DNA of 64,000 nucleotides from Haemonchus contortus. Taxonomy: Eukaryota; Nematoda; Chromadorea; Rhabditida; Trichostrongylidae. The notes under the pieces are model-generated. The model worked only from the letters and a program-made list of their open reading frames with translations, ran no database searches and had not been told where the DNA came from. Position numbers and translations under genes: made by a program. Each line of letters starts with the position of its first letter. Position 1 is the first letter of the stretch. Shown one piece after another: positions 22,421-35,100 of this stretch. The stretch lies in assembly GCA_000469685.2 (NCBI GenBank), contig LS997566.1:26539932-26603931 (forward strand). Reading direction: 5' to 3'.

Positions 22421-25400
22421 GCTCAACATCCACTTTTCGCAGTCTCAAGGCGCCAATACATAACCTCCTTCAAGGAAACCCCCGCTCAATTTTTCTCCTC
22501 ACATTTCCATAACTTCAGTGAGCCCTTTCTCCTTCTCCTTCGGGCCGTCTTTTCCATAGCTTTCAATCACTTTCCACTCGTCATGCTTTCCAAGGCATTC
22601 TTGTCAAGGATATAAATGCCGGCCATATTCCCGGCTCAAAGGAAGTGGAAAGAAGAGTTTTCGTCCGAATACCCCTCCTCCATGATTGTTTTCCCGTACA
22701 AAAAACCCTCTAATTCTGTATTCAGAACGTCCGTACCGGAACCCGGGAAACCACTTTTTGGTTAGAAGACTTTCAAGTTATAAAAAAATATTGACATCGA
22801 GAAGCATAAAAATATCTATAAGTATTCGACTTCCAAAATTGCCCATTCACATTCCATTCATAGAAGCATTGACGTATTCCCGGACATGCCACGAATGCCA
22901 TCACTTTCATGGAATTCCTGTTGAGTCTCCCACATGTACACAGAAACCCTTCAGGCTGTCAGAGATAGCATGCCTGCTCCCAGCTAATCAGTCTCAGCGG
23001 CTTCATAATGTGTTCCTTCCTTAACTATACTCGAGTTTCCCATATGTTGTCGTGGCATTCACTTAATTGCCAAGAGATTCAGATTGCTCTGCTCTCGGTT
23101 TTCATGTTGATTCATCCCAAGAGCGATTTTGCGGAAACTTCTATACAGACGCTTTGAGGCACCATTAATTCACATTTTTCGCTACACATCCTGGTGTAAC
23201 CTGCAAGAATTTTGCATTACGGTCTAGGTATCCGATGAAATTATTGGAAAGAATCAGATTCTCGTCGATTGTGTAATGTGTGAGTATTGATATAAAAATC
23301 TCAAGCGTTCTTTTTCATATATTGGAAACATGGTATATCCCATATTTCATCAGATGTTCATATAAGGCAAAGATGCTCTATAGTGGGATCCATCACATTT
23401 GAATGGGAGAACCTAAAAAAGGCACAAGAGAGTTAGGGTAACCGGAGAAAAAGTTCAGCTCCACTAGTCTACACAGCGCCATCAAAACGTCACTAGTTAG
23501 GACTTATTGGAGCAAAGCGATGTCATAAAACAGGTGCAGGGGAAGTTCTAAGATCACTTTCTTCAGCAAATGGGAAATTGCAGAGTACCCATTTGTAGGG
23601 TCAAATACACCAAGCCCCAGACGGGGCTCCTATTTGGATCTGCCTTTACAGAAACCTCATTACTATCGACCTTTAATCTTACAATTAGTGTGCTTGCTCA
23701 ATGTTGCTGGAACAGGAGGATCCTTCGGTGCTTTTTTCTTCAGCTTTCACTCTCTTGGTGGCTTCAAGAGATACGCAGTCCTTCGGATTTACATCCTAAT
23801 AGATCGGGGCATTCTCACATTCATATATTCCAAAAGAAATGAATGGTGGCTCCGAGGTCTCGTGATTACACCAAAGATCGATAATCCCATGAAACGGGAA
23901 CGGAGAAAATGCCAAGAGAAAAACGAAAATGTTGAATCATTCATGTCTCTCACATTAAAAAATGGAAAACAATCGGGAAGTTCGTTCGGGAAGTTTGTTC
24001 TTTCCTCACTTTTAGTTTTGCTGTTCGTCACAGTTTTTGAACGGCTTGAATTAATTCTTCACTCTGACTTGGTAGAATCGATTGTGCCACAACGTAATTG
24101 ACGGCTCCCATCCCATTTCAACCGTTCCCTATCCTTTTCGCAGACCATCCGTCGTTTGACGATACCCCGCTAACTTTTTATTCATCATTCTCGATGACTG
24201 GATAGAAACGGAACGTCGGCGGCGGCGAACGATCGGCGGTGAACCGTTTGATCAATACGCAATGATACGAGTCTGGATCGGTTCCTCATAGATCTCGTTT
24301 CCAATTCCTATTTCTTTCTGAACTCATAGCCTTTTTACCTAATTTCTCCTCTCATCACTATTTTATGAATCTGAAATATTAAATAATATCTGAAAAAATA
24401 AATAAAATATCTGAAAATATAATCTATATAGACGTGAAATCCTAAACCTCAGACTTACATTCCTACGTGATTTCTTTTTTTTTCAAAGGAAATTATAATT
24501 GGAATCAAGCGCCTGTTTGATTTTCCACAAACGAGTGCTGAAATATGAAGAACAAAAAACTCTTATGGTTTCGTTTTCAAATGAAGCTACTCATCAATTC
24601 CTGCAAACCCTACTTGAATATTCATACTTTTTCCAGAGGGATGCGGTGTTACCGTGAACTAGTACCCCGTTACCTCTTTCCATGGCTTCGTCTAATCAAA
24701 CTCAGCTCTCTTTCGAATACTCAGTTTGACCATTTTTGATTTGCTCTTTTCGATTGGAGTAGGGGTTCCAGCCACCTTGCGAGGTACCCAACTACTATGA
24801 CCTTCTCTTCCCGGACGGAACGCGAACCGTCCCTGACACCTCACGGATCATTTCACTTTCTTTGTGCTTCTTTCATTTTCATTCTCATTTTCCCTTACGG
24901 CACTTTTCTTCTTTTTTTAGAGAAATGCTTCCGCTTACTAGGTAATAATCTGAACATCTCGTAGTGGCAAGTGATACATTATCATAGACGCATGGCATAG
25001 GAATCGAATCTCGGATTAATCCGGGCGTCAGGTGGGAACTATCTCATCCTCCCAATTGGAAGTTATAAACGCGGCAACTTCCAAAAGACGGATCATAGGA
25101 ATGTGTTTCATCCGAATGTGATCAATCCCTACCTTTTAAATTTTTAAAATTTCTTCTGTCAATTAGTAATCAATCCATACCTTTTAAGTTTTTAAATCTC
25201 TTTTCTTAATTACATTATATGCTGGATTGGTCTCTTCTTCGTTGGGGACTACTGCGTACAACGTCACACATCTATATGTTTTTAATCGAATAGTTTTGTT
25301 TTATTAAAATTCCTGCAAATCCCAACATAATCGTAGCGTAAGCCCCCTATCGTTACAGACCTAATGACCTCTTGTGTTCATCCCATTTACTAGCAATCAT

Positions 25401-27489
25401 GACATTATAATCATGTTGTTATAGTAATCGGTCATAGTCATTCGCTCTGTGCTGTCCATTTTGTTTTCTTATCATCCCCTGGTGTGCCAGTTTGCAAAAC
25501 CAGATCTCATACCCATTTCCGCAGTAACCAGGAATTCTCGAACTCCTTCCCAGAGCCATTTCTTCTTTCCTAGGTTTTTGCTTCCTTTTTATTACACCTT
25601 CATGGCTATTAGTTGATACCACTTCTCGTTGTTCATAATTCCTTTCTTCCTCTGTTCATCTCCTCCTTTCCTTCCCTGCCTTTTGTTCTTTCCTTTGTCC
25701 TCTTTCCTTAGTTTTCAATCCTGGATCTTCTTTACTTTTACACATTGATACACTTAACTTTCTAGTTATGTTCTACTTGCGATTTTTTTTGGTAATTAGG
25801 GTCATGGTCTCATTTTACCGTGAATATTGATCACGATTCAATTGCCTCCACGATCCTTGTTGTAGGTTTCGGATGTCGAGGCTCCTTTTTTGAATCTTAT
25901 CCTGTTACCATAGCGATATACGTTTGAGGACTCGGCCATAAATAATTCTTTTATCGATGCAAATTGATGTGAGATCATGTTAACGTGAGACAGCACCGAA
26001 TGCCGTAAACACACCACTCGTTGGCTCCTTTTGCTTTTTTTTCTGTATGAGATTGTGGTCATCCATTTCTTACTGTCATTTAACGTCTTCAAGCCATAGA
26101 ACAAAATAGTACGCCCATACTGTCTTGTTTCAAACTCGACATTATCGTTTGCGTTGTTGAAATTCTTCAGCCGTTCGAAGCTTCCAGTTAGAACTCTTTA
26201 TTAAATTAACGGCCTAACATTCGACGTGATCATCGTATTCAGAGGCCTTAACTCAACTCGAAATGATTTTCGGTTTCCAACAGCGTTTATTTCTTCTAGA
26301 CAGACAGGTCTGGAACTCACCCGTAACCCATTTTTGCGTGGAGAATGAGCTTGTTGGAAGAGGTGTGATGCCGCTACAACGTATTAGGCCAGACCTCTTA
26401 TGCGTGTCTTATACTTTCCCAGGGTAAGGTACAAGTCTTAGGTTCAGACTTGATAAACTTACCCATTCCCCCTTTAGATATCCATTCAACTTCTATTCAG
26501 AGCTATTGATGCTTCTGAGCTCTCATTTGGTATGTAGTTTACTTTAATAAGGTGTTGATCACATGCTGACTTCCCAGTCCACCTCCGTTCAGTTTCACAC
26601 TGCTTAAGCTCCATTCCATCCGCTGCAGAGTGAAGCTTTTCCGTCCTTTTTCCTTAGAATCCATGGCGATCTAGAAGTCGCCGACGATCATCGTGAAGTA
26701 AGTCTGGCCCTAAAAGATTTGCTCGGTTCCGCTAGCAGTTTGTAGCTTTTCTTCGTGATGAACCTATTTCAGTCTGGTACAGGAAGGAGTGCGTAAGACT
26801 AAAGGTTGGGGTATTCTTTCCAATCGAAAGCGCTCAATTCCGGTTCTTAGGTATCCGCACAAATTATTCATAGCCGAGGGCCCATTGAGTGGGAATATTA
26901 ACGCGTTCGCATAGTTCACTACCCTATAATATCAGAAATGGGCTCTGCAAGGGACGGTGCCCTTGTTTTGGTCAGTTCAATGAGTGAACTTGGTCTTCTT
27001 GGCTTGCATTACTTTTGAATTTATTACTACATGCAAGAATACGTACAGCAATAAAAAGAAAAACGCAGAACAGTGAAGGTTATCGTTCTTATCCCTGGAG
27101 AAATTGAAGCTCGTTACCACAGAAGGATGAAGGAGTTGTATCTTCATTTGATGAGATCTCAGCTGTACAGAGATTGGATTGCCGTGCATTCACGCGGAGG
27201 AGAGGTCTAGTTAAGGGACTGGCACAACTAACTTGGGCGGAATCTCGTCAGAAACAAAGCTATGAAGTGGGGCAGTTATTTCACATATTGACTGGCAATC
27301 AAATCAGACTGAGTCATCCACAACAAAGAAACCTTATGATGTGAACGCGGGGAAACCACAAAATAAGCTTTAGCCATTTCACCATCAGAAACACATCCTG
27401 AGGTATCTACATACTTCAGCTTTCCGTTACTTAAGTTTCTGTGGTACCTTTCTCGATCAGGTTCCATCACCTCTGTCTTCGTGGTCGCT
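22421..27489. other. No gene recognised over 5 kb
   Basis: The longest frame, 155 codons on the plus strand at 23634-24101, has one hydrophobic segment but no family signal and an overlapping frame on the other strand, so I do not call it. T-rich and CT-rich tracts are common (24470-24490, 25660-25740). The stretch 26780-26960 may be old repeat sequence but I cannot place it. Confidence 0.4.
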
Positions 27490-27850
27490 TCCCTGGAGCG
27501 TCGAATTCCTTTGCCTTCCCCTATAAACTATGTATGTGGTCTTGTGAGTACGGGTTCGTACTCGCGTAGACGCTGCTCACTTATCTCGAGCGGGGCGGGA
27601 GCTCTTTGCATGAACTCCCTGACGTCTTCATTCACGATCCAGGCGGGCAGGTCCAACCCCACGTTACAAAAGTCTTTTACTCTCTCGGTGGCCTCCCCAA
27701 GACTGTCTACGATTGTCTCCGTGCACTCCTCAAAGCTGAAGAATTTAGCCTTCTCACATTCGGCCGCTTGTCCAGGGTTTCCTCGACTCTCCGTTATAAG
27801 AGCAAGGTCATTGGCGTAGAAAAGATCTTGAATGGCCCAACTAGGAGTCC
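27490..27850 (-). pseudogene. RTE-type reverse transcriptase fragment
   Basis: On the minus strand the frame reads IQDLFYANDLALITESRGN (the YADD box decayed to YAND), then KAKFFSFEECTETIVDSLGE, and after a gap IVNEDVREFMQRAPAPLEIS. This is the order found in the C-terminal part of a second RTE-type LINE family, the same family as the relic at 61410-62440. The stretch between the strand blocks is deleted. It is a short dead copy. Confidence 0.7.
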
Positions 27851-29219
27851 TGTGAAAACAGCAAGTGTTGGTACATAGGAAGAGGGCTCAGAGCTGGTCG
27901 TTGTTGTGCCCTAACCGTGACGTCCAAGCTTCCGTTGAGCCATGAGGAGTTAGTATGACTGCCTTGGTACAATCGTTCATATATTGGAAAGGGAGATTAG
28001 CTGTTCTGGAACGCTTCCGTTCCTCTGTGCAGTCTCCAGAGAACTGGCCAGGGTAGGGCGTCAAAACCATCTTCAGTTCAAGAAAGGCTGAGAAACACTG
28101 ACGTCTCGATACTTCTCAATCATTTTGCTGGTTATGATTCTAAACCTTTAAGGGGTGGAGCACATTTATTGCTGCAAGATGGCGACAAGTTCCTCAATTT
28201 TGAATCGACCAGGCAGTCGCTCACTTTCACGTTACGCGAAACAATCTGATCCTAAGGTAATTGGAGTAATCAATCTCAGTTCTCTTCCCTTCGGAGATGA
28301 GAAACTCTATACTCACTTCCACTCTGCGGTACTTCCTTCAGTAGTCCCCTTGCTCCTCTTCTCGTCTCTTCCAGAATCAGTGGCATCAATAGCGCTCCAC
28401 GCAATTCTAATTCTAATTCTGGAAGAAAAGCGGGAAAGACACTTTTCAGTGCCCCCTCCCCCCTTCCAATGAACAACGTTAGCTTTGTACAATGATAATT
28501 TGATGTCATCTTAATCCTGCACGATTTAGCGGCTTGTTATTATGATCCTCGAGTTTCATTTGAACCTTACTAGCTGTACTACTTACACGTACTACGCAAG
28601 CTTCAATGGTGATTTCTACATATTACCATAGGAAACATTCATAAGTATGTTGTTAGGTCCTGTCCACTACCTGCCTTAGACTAAGCTTTTTGATTTTTTG
28701 AACTGCAGAAGATCCCCAGCAGCCATCGGTACTTTCCAGGCACTCCAATGCAACGCCTCCGCCCTAGGCGAAATGTGGGATGCTAACCGCACACACGCAA
28801 AGACTCCATGTACGAATGCATAGACATGCCAATGGAAAGGCAGAAAGTACGAATTGAGTGGGTGAAGCTAAACGCAACCTCAACTTCCGTGAACCTGAGA
28901 GCGAACACGTGCTTTTTTTTCTCTCGGTAGTCTGTGCCAGGGTCTGATCATCTAGCCTCAAGCACTTTTGGGTCCAAGTATTCTGGTGATCATTTCATGT
29001 CATGGAGAAGGCTTAGAGCTTTCCTCCGAAAGCTCTGTCTGATTGGTTTGTGCTCAAATGTTCTCTAGTTCCCAATATTTGCCAATAAAACTACGCATCA
29101 ACCACATCTGCCACACTTCGGCACTGCTATGTAACTGCTCTAAACTTGATCGAAATAGTCCACCGAGTGTTGGAGGCACAGGCCATTTCCAATTCTGCAT
29201 GGAGCATGTCTCGTTCTGC
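27851..29219. other. No gene recognised
   Basis: Only short overlapping frames. A C-rich run (28450-28465) and scattered T tracts; nothing else stands out. Confidence 0.4.
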
Positions 29220-29423
29220 CTAATCTGCTGCGATGCTGTCGATATTAGCTGTTTGGCGAGTAACTCTTTTCAACTCTTCTCGCTTCTCATCGGTAAATCC
29301 CTCACCCATCGCTGTCCATAGCACTGCACATTTGACAGCTCTAGGTTGCGCCGAAATTGCATGAATAACCGTATCCCTAGCGTTTCCACTTCGTAAGCAG
29401 GAGACATCCGATTTGAGAATCAA
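29220..29423 (-). pseudogene. Penelope-like element fragment, diverged
   Basis: A 67-codon minus-strand frame reads TVIHAISAQPRAVKCAVL and then REELKRVTRQTAN. This lines up with ENILIHATSAHPSAVECAVI and REESRRLASSTAR in the Penelope-like protein at 7363-8564, in the connector just after the reverse transcriptase. Identity is about 40 percent over some 55 residues, so it comes from another Penelope lineage or an older copy. Confidence 0.6.
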
Positions 29424-30179
29424 ATCTTCCGAACCTTTTTTTGTTAATCTTTTACCGTTCAGTCATTCCCTGATGAACCCTTACTCCCCACCCCCTTACT
29501 AGCATGCTTTGAACAGTCCAAACTTCGCTATTCTTTTGTTTAGGCGTCAAACATTTCTGCTCAAGCACTTCTGGAATCGCTTCCAAGACTTGCTGCCAAA
29601 ACTGATGCAATCAGGTCAAATGATTTTACAAAGCAATTGCGTGGACATCGTCGAAAACGTTGGCGATCCAGGAATTTCCTCCTGCTTGAAAGAAGTGATT
29701 CTATCCAATCGAGAATTTGATCGATGCTTCTTTTGAAGGATTAAGAAACAAGATGGATCAATCCATCAGCACAGCGAATAATGGGCTTTAATTTATCTCC
29801 CCGTGGCGGAAGTGACTGCTCATTTCAACAGGTTCCCAGATTACTTATGAGTTTCAAAGAAGTTGCAGAAAGATGTGCCTGTAAAATTTTCCAGCTGCGG
29901 CAATTTGTAAATCATCATTCAAAGGTTGGGTTGTCTGACGTGGTTAGAGTTCATCGATGATCATCTTCGGTCACCGATTATCACGGTTATCAGCTATCTT
30001 TTTTTTCAAGTGCCGACTTACAAAAAATTAAGAGTAGGTTTCAAAAAACTTTGACCTGCTCATCAAGCCAATCCTTAGAGTGAAGGTTTTGGCTTTTGCT
30101 TTATGCGGAATTCACTGCTCAATGTATCAAGAGCACTGGAAACACCATAATTACTGAGCTCGGAGAGTTGTTCTGGGCA
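29424..30179. other. No gene recognised
   Basis: A 75-codon plus-strand frame at 29509-29736 reads like protein (KHFWNRFQDLLPKLMQSGQM) but has no family match that I know and no clear exon ends. Confidence 0.35.
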
Positions 30180-30418
30180 GAGCGGGGTAGCGGCAAGTGG
30201 CGCACTATCACACACGAATGGCCACGGTTCGAATCCCGGATCGATATCCGCCCAAGCCGACCACTCCTCCCCTCCGGGGTTTGTTAAGTGGTTCTGGACT
30301 TGTCTGTAAGGGGAGACGTTGTATAGGTCACATACACGTTCAAATCGTCGCTCCTGAATGGAAGTCGAATGCGTGGGCGCATCCCTAAGAGGGGATTGGT
30401 TGACACCCCAAGACTTTG
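30180..30418 (+). repeat. tRNA-derived SINE (best copy)
   Basis: The head resembles tRNA, with an A-box-like TAGCGGCAAGTGG at 30188-30200 and a B-box GGTTCGAATCC at 30226-30236. The body follows with the GATCGATATCCGCCC, CCTCCGGGGT and GTCGAATGCGTGGGCGCATCC blocks shared with five other loci in the window. It encodes nothing. A tRNA-like pol III promoter plus an unrelated body is the standard SINE layout. Confidence 0.8.
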
Positions 30419-31199
30419 TATACAGAGAACTGTTTTGCAGGTGTAGGAAGAAGATTCCACATCACCGCTCAAGAACATGTCTGCGACACGACACCCCATC
30501 AAAAATTGCCTTGTCCAACTGAATTCTTTCCTTATAATTAGTCAGCCGAGACCCCTAGGTTTCACCTTGTTCGTTTGTTAGCAATCCTTGGTGCTTGTGT
30601 TGCCCGTGGATCGAAACCCAATCCAGCCAACCACGACGTTCGTCTGTTCTGGGTTGACTACTTGACCCCAAATTTGTTTGAAATACAGGTGATCATCTGA
30701 TGACCACATTTTGATACCACCTTCCTTTGAAGCACCTTTTTTGATACCGTATCGCAATAGTGTTCCAACAAAGCTCCAAGTACATGCCTTATTTTGTTAG
30801 GGTTGACCATCCTGCACTACCCATACTGTTATAGGAGCTTCCGCTCCAGATCGTAAACGTTGCATTGAATTTCGATTCAATTATTGCAAGCGATTTCGTA
30901 TTTTCATCATTGTGTTATATTTCGTAATATTTACATTCAATTTAGTATTTGTGAAGCCATTTCGTAGACGCTGCAACTGATTTCGTAAATTTTACATTCG
31001 ATTTCGTAAATTTCCCAGGGTGCCATCTGTTGTCTGTGGTACCAATGGCTTCGAGTTTTCAGATGAAGAACATCTTAATCTGTTGTGCCATGAACAATCA
31101 GCGAGTGATCCACGATAGGCCGATAATAAAGTCCCAAAGTCTCTTGGCGTTAATCAACCCCGTCTAAGGGATGAAATATACCTCCATTCAGAATCGTAG
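30419..31199. other. No gene recognised
   Basis: Spacer between two SINEs. At 30860-31010 the phrase ATTTCGTA recurs several times at loose spacing (30894, 30927, 30960, 30982, 31003), a weak short-period repeat. Confidence 0.45.
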
Positions 31200-31415
31200 G
31201 CGTAATGAATGCGTATGTGGCCTACACAATGACTTGCGGTGACCGCACGATGTATAAGTCAGTGCTTTTATCCTCCCAGACGAATCTGGTACCAACTAGC
31301 CGACCCCGGGAAGTTGGAAGGCCTGTTGGCCTAGGTGGATATCGAACGGAGACTCGAACCCGTGACCGTGCCTGTGATATAGTGCGCCACTTGCCACTAC
31401 AACACCTCTGCACTG
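31200..31415 (-). repeat. tRNA-derived SINE
   Basis: Reverse complement of the family: GTAGTGGCAAGTGGCGCAC head, B-box GGTTCGAGTCTC at about 31347-31358, then the GGTACCAGATTCGTCTGGGAG block and CCGCAAGTCATTGTGTAGGCC. This copy has a longer body than the one at 30180 and shows the part missing there. Confidence 0.8.
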
Positions 31416-31800
31416 TTATGATTTACGAATGTATGAAAATAACAAAAATTAAATTAAATTCCAAAGAAAATGGAGAGGTATACATATATAAGTTAGATTT
31501 ACAAAACTAGGTGCAGAATTCACGAAATGGGTTCACAACTACAGAAAAGATTTCAAAATCGGCTAAATAGAATGGGAGTGGGACCGATCGCAACTTATGA
31601 AATTGACGCAAATTTTCCAAAATGATGGACAAAACCCTACAATGCCATCGAGAACTATGCTAACATCTCACATCTGTTCCATCCTTCGCCATAAATCTAA
31701 CTAACGCATTGCGTTCTAACTAAAGCCTGCCTTAACTGCACCATATCTCACTACAGCTGATGGGCAGCCGAGTTATCTGCGGAAAAATGCCACCAATTTC

Positions 31801-32127
31801 CTACTTCGTGACACCTACGCAGCTACTTGGAGGCTCCCACTGTATCCCTGACGACTCTCGAATTCCTTTGATTTGCTTTTTGTTTCTGAAGAGACGCTCA
31901 TAAGCTTCGCTGTGAAACTCTTCAAGAGAGACGATGCGGCATTTCTCAGCATCTACTGGACATTCACGAACAAAACGCGAAATTGCCCGAAGCTGCCGAT
32001 TGCCAGCAGCTCTGCACCGCCCACATCTCGCACAAACGACCATAATTCCCACATTTAATGCGATGAACATCACGCCCGTTCCCTTCCGGCCGTCTCCGTC
32101 TTCACTAGTCCTAGCTCCTCCATACAA
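31801..32127 (-). CDS. Hypothetical 108-residue ORF
   Basis: Single open frame with ATG at 32127. It shows a hydrophobic stretch (VMFIALNVGIMVVCA, residues about 19-33) followed by a Cys-rich CARCGRCRAAGN and a charged part (VDAEKCRIVSLEEFHSEAYE). The residue composition looks like real protein, but I recognise no family, see no neighbours, and see no splice sites that would decide the matter. It may be one exon or a chance frame. Confidence 0.25.
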   Translation of the reverse strand: MYGGARTSEDGDGRKGTGVMFIALNVGIMVVCARCGRCRAAGNRQLRAISRFVRECPVDAEKCRIVSLEEFHSEAYERLFRNKKQIKGIRESSGIQWEPPSSCVGVTK

Positions 32128-32139
32128 GAAGTTTATTTA

Positions 32140-35100
32140 CGATTATTCGTGATTTGTGACTCCCATGCGTGACAGTGTAAAAATAAATTTTCGAGGTGCA
32201 ATGGTTTCTGTTGCATTACATCATCAAACTACTTTGGTCTTACCCAATAGTTCCCCTTTCTCAGAGGGATAGTGAGAGCCCCACTGATTCTGCTTTCGTT
32301 CATTTCGTAGAGGCGATTGCAACCATATTCGACTTTATACTGTTCCTAGAAATTGTGAGAAAAAATTCTGCACTGGTTGCAATGAGTTTTCCCCATGTGT
32401 CCGAAGGAATTCTATCTTTTCACTGCGAATTCTGCGGAGTCTCATATTTGATGTTTTTCTTAGCGCTGACTTACTTATTAGAGCAAGAGAGGATAGGTTG
32501 ATGCTTGAGCGTCTGTCCCTTGTCATTCAAAGAAGGGGATGGGGATTAGACTTTTCGAGCAATTGATTCAGTGGACTACTACTTGCTTCCAACCACAGTA
32601 TCATCACCACTTAGTATGAAGTTTCTGCAAGTAAATGTAGTGGGATTGGTAATGTGGGAGTAGAGCAAAAAGGGCAGATACCGTAAGGTTCAAGACACTT
32701 CCCTCCTCATTATGAATGTTTGTCCTCAATGAAAAACTAATATTCATGTTCACCTAGGAACGAAGGGAAAAGAGTGTGAATTGTAATTACCATGGCGGCG
32801 CAGTATGGACGTAGGATGACACATTAATCTGCACAGATAGGCCTTGGAATATTTAATTTGAGTCGCAACTGATTCATTCAGGGATCGTCCCGAGAAGGCA
32901 ATTTTTGTTTGTCATAGGTCATAGGTGGGGAATTCTACATCTCGTGAGCAGTCTTCTATGAGGTATGAAGTCAAATCATCCCTGCTACTTTGATTGCAGG
33001 TTGAAGTGAGAGTGAGGAAGGGTGTTAGATAATCTATAGGCGTTGGGAAGAAGCCAATATCAGGATTGAGGTTTATGCCCCGCCCACAGTTGGTTTTCTG
33101 CTCCATAGCCCCCATTTCATTAGTTTTCTGAAAAAAACCGCATGTTCATCATACCTCTTGGCCATTCCAGATTTGAAAAGGTCATGGGTTCGATTGTCCA
33201 TTCCAAAATGATTGAGCAGGAAACTGGACCAATTTATTGGGCTGAATTATCTTTAGTGATTATGCTGCCATGACAACAACGGGAGGGACCAAATACCTGC
33301 TCCATGCTCACATCGTCTGAATTGTACAGATTCTTTCCGTCTTTGCTTGTTGAAGTAATCGTTTCGACCCTCTACTTGCGTAAAGCTCAATTGAATATCC
33401 GTCTCGAAAGATTTTCGCTCATTCAGCTGTGTTCTGTGCTTAAGCGTGTTACCCTCGAGAATCCCCTCTGCTGAGAAAACAGTTTTTCATTGTCACGGCA
33501 CTTTTGCCCACTGGATTCATTGGATTTTGGGTGGTCGCTGAGGAAAGCCTGGAGGATTAACTCTTACACAAAACTGCTTTGACACATGAAAGGATTTTGG
33601 ATTTGACTGCTTTACTCAACCAAATTTATGATCCGGGCAATACCGTCTCAAAATTGGATCTGAGAAATGATTTATTGTTCCCATCCCTTCCTTAGTCAAA
33701 CCGTCGAACCTACAGTCAAACCCGCTATGTTAAAGTACTCTCGGCTGATAAGAAGATGCTCAACTTCCATGTTTTTTGCCAATGAAATCTTTCGTCCATT
33801 TCGAAGAACAATGATGTAGATAGGATTTTATTCCAAATCTTGCCATGGGTTGTATCTGTCACCGTTCATTACTCTCAGTTATACCTTTCTGTAATGTTCT
33901 TCCTTCCAAAAAAGGATGAACCAATATCCAGGAACTAATAACTGAAACCATTCATAATCCATGCTGAATGGTACCTTTACGTTGTCTTGATTCCCTCTTG
34001 CGGATCATGACCAGCGTGAGGATGAGTTTGGAAATGAAGGTATGGAAGTCAGAACTGATCGTACTGCACAGCATCCGATCAGGCAGGCTTTAAGTGGTGG
34101 ACAATTAGGAAAGTTCTTCTTGATTCTTCCTGAAAGCCTAGCACTCTATAGCAAGGCCCGACTTTGCAACCAAAGGCATAAGAACATCATGGAATAAGCT
34201 GAAGCTTTATTCCGGACATTTTATCTCTATGATATTTCCCCTTTTAACTTTTTCTCACCCAACCTCCGTAAATGATAAAATCTTGGCGTTCGAGTGTCAC
34301 AGCCACGATGGAAGCCACTCACCCTGAGCCCCTTGCTCTCTAAGTTGGAGAATCTTATAAAACGGCTCATACATGATCTGGGCTCCTTTGGAAGTAACAG
34401 TCTGACTTTGCGATCTGCCCTTTGTCATGCTGCAGTGATAATTGCAAACTTTGCATTGTACTTGAATCCAATCCATATCTACGATACTTCCCTGCCAGGT
34501 ATACGATGCAGTCCATGCGCTACAGCAATAAACTGTGGACGCCAACACCTACCAGAGAAGAGATACTGTTCAGTTCGTCTAATACCTATGCTGGTTCACT
34601 GATCGGGATCCGGTTCATTGCCCCTTCATGGATAACTGGCTTTTTAGACGGAAAAGGAGGCAGTTTTAGAAGGCAAAAAGAGGCTGAGCTCATCGTGCAG
34701 CGCCATTGGTTTCTCATTGAAACTGGAGTTCCCGGTGTTCATATGTATACCTTCTATAAGCTTGTCGTTCTCGAAGAAAGCATCTCAGCAGTCTGCTTCA
34801 TGCTGTTATGGTGCAGCGCTCGCCCGAGCAGCTTGCATAAATTTACCATCACTGACAACTGCAGGAATGACATTCTTTCTGTCATTCGATAGCTTTGAGC
34901 CTACACATCTTTAGAATATATAAAAAGCTTGCAGCTATCATGTCACATACACGCGCTGTCCATTGTTGGTTAATCCCCCGCCCACCCTGCGACAAAGAGA
35001 GAAGGAGCGACGGTTTCGTTCACGACCAGAGTATGTTCGCACAATCATTTACAGTATGCGCTCATGTCCTTGGTTCACGGGCAATCAGATTAGACTGCAA

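Noticed and set aside
23634..24101. 155-codon plus-strand frame
   Set aside because: No motif, no splice context, and an overlapping antisense frame; composition looks like chance in AT-rich DNA.
27481..27878. Two plus-strand frames of 112 and 90 codons
   Set aside because: Antisense shadows of an RTE reverse transcriptase fragment.
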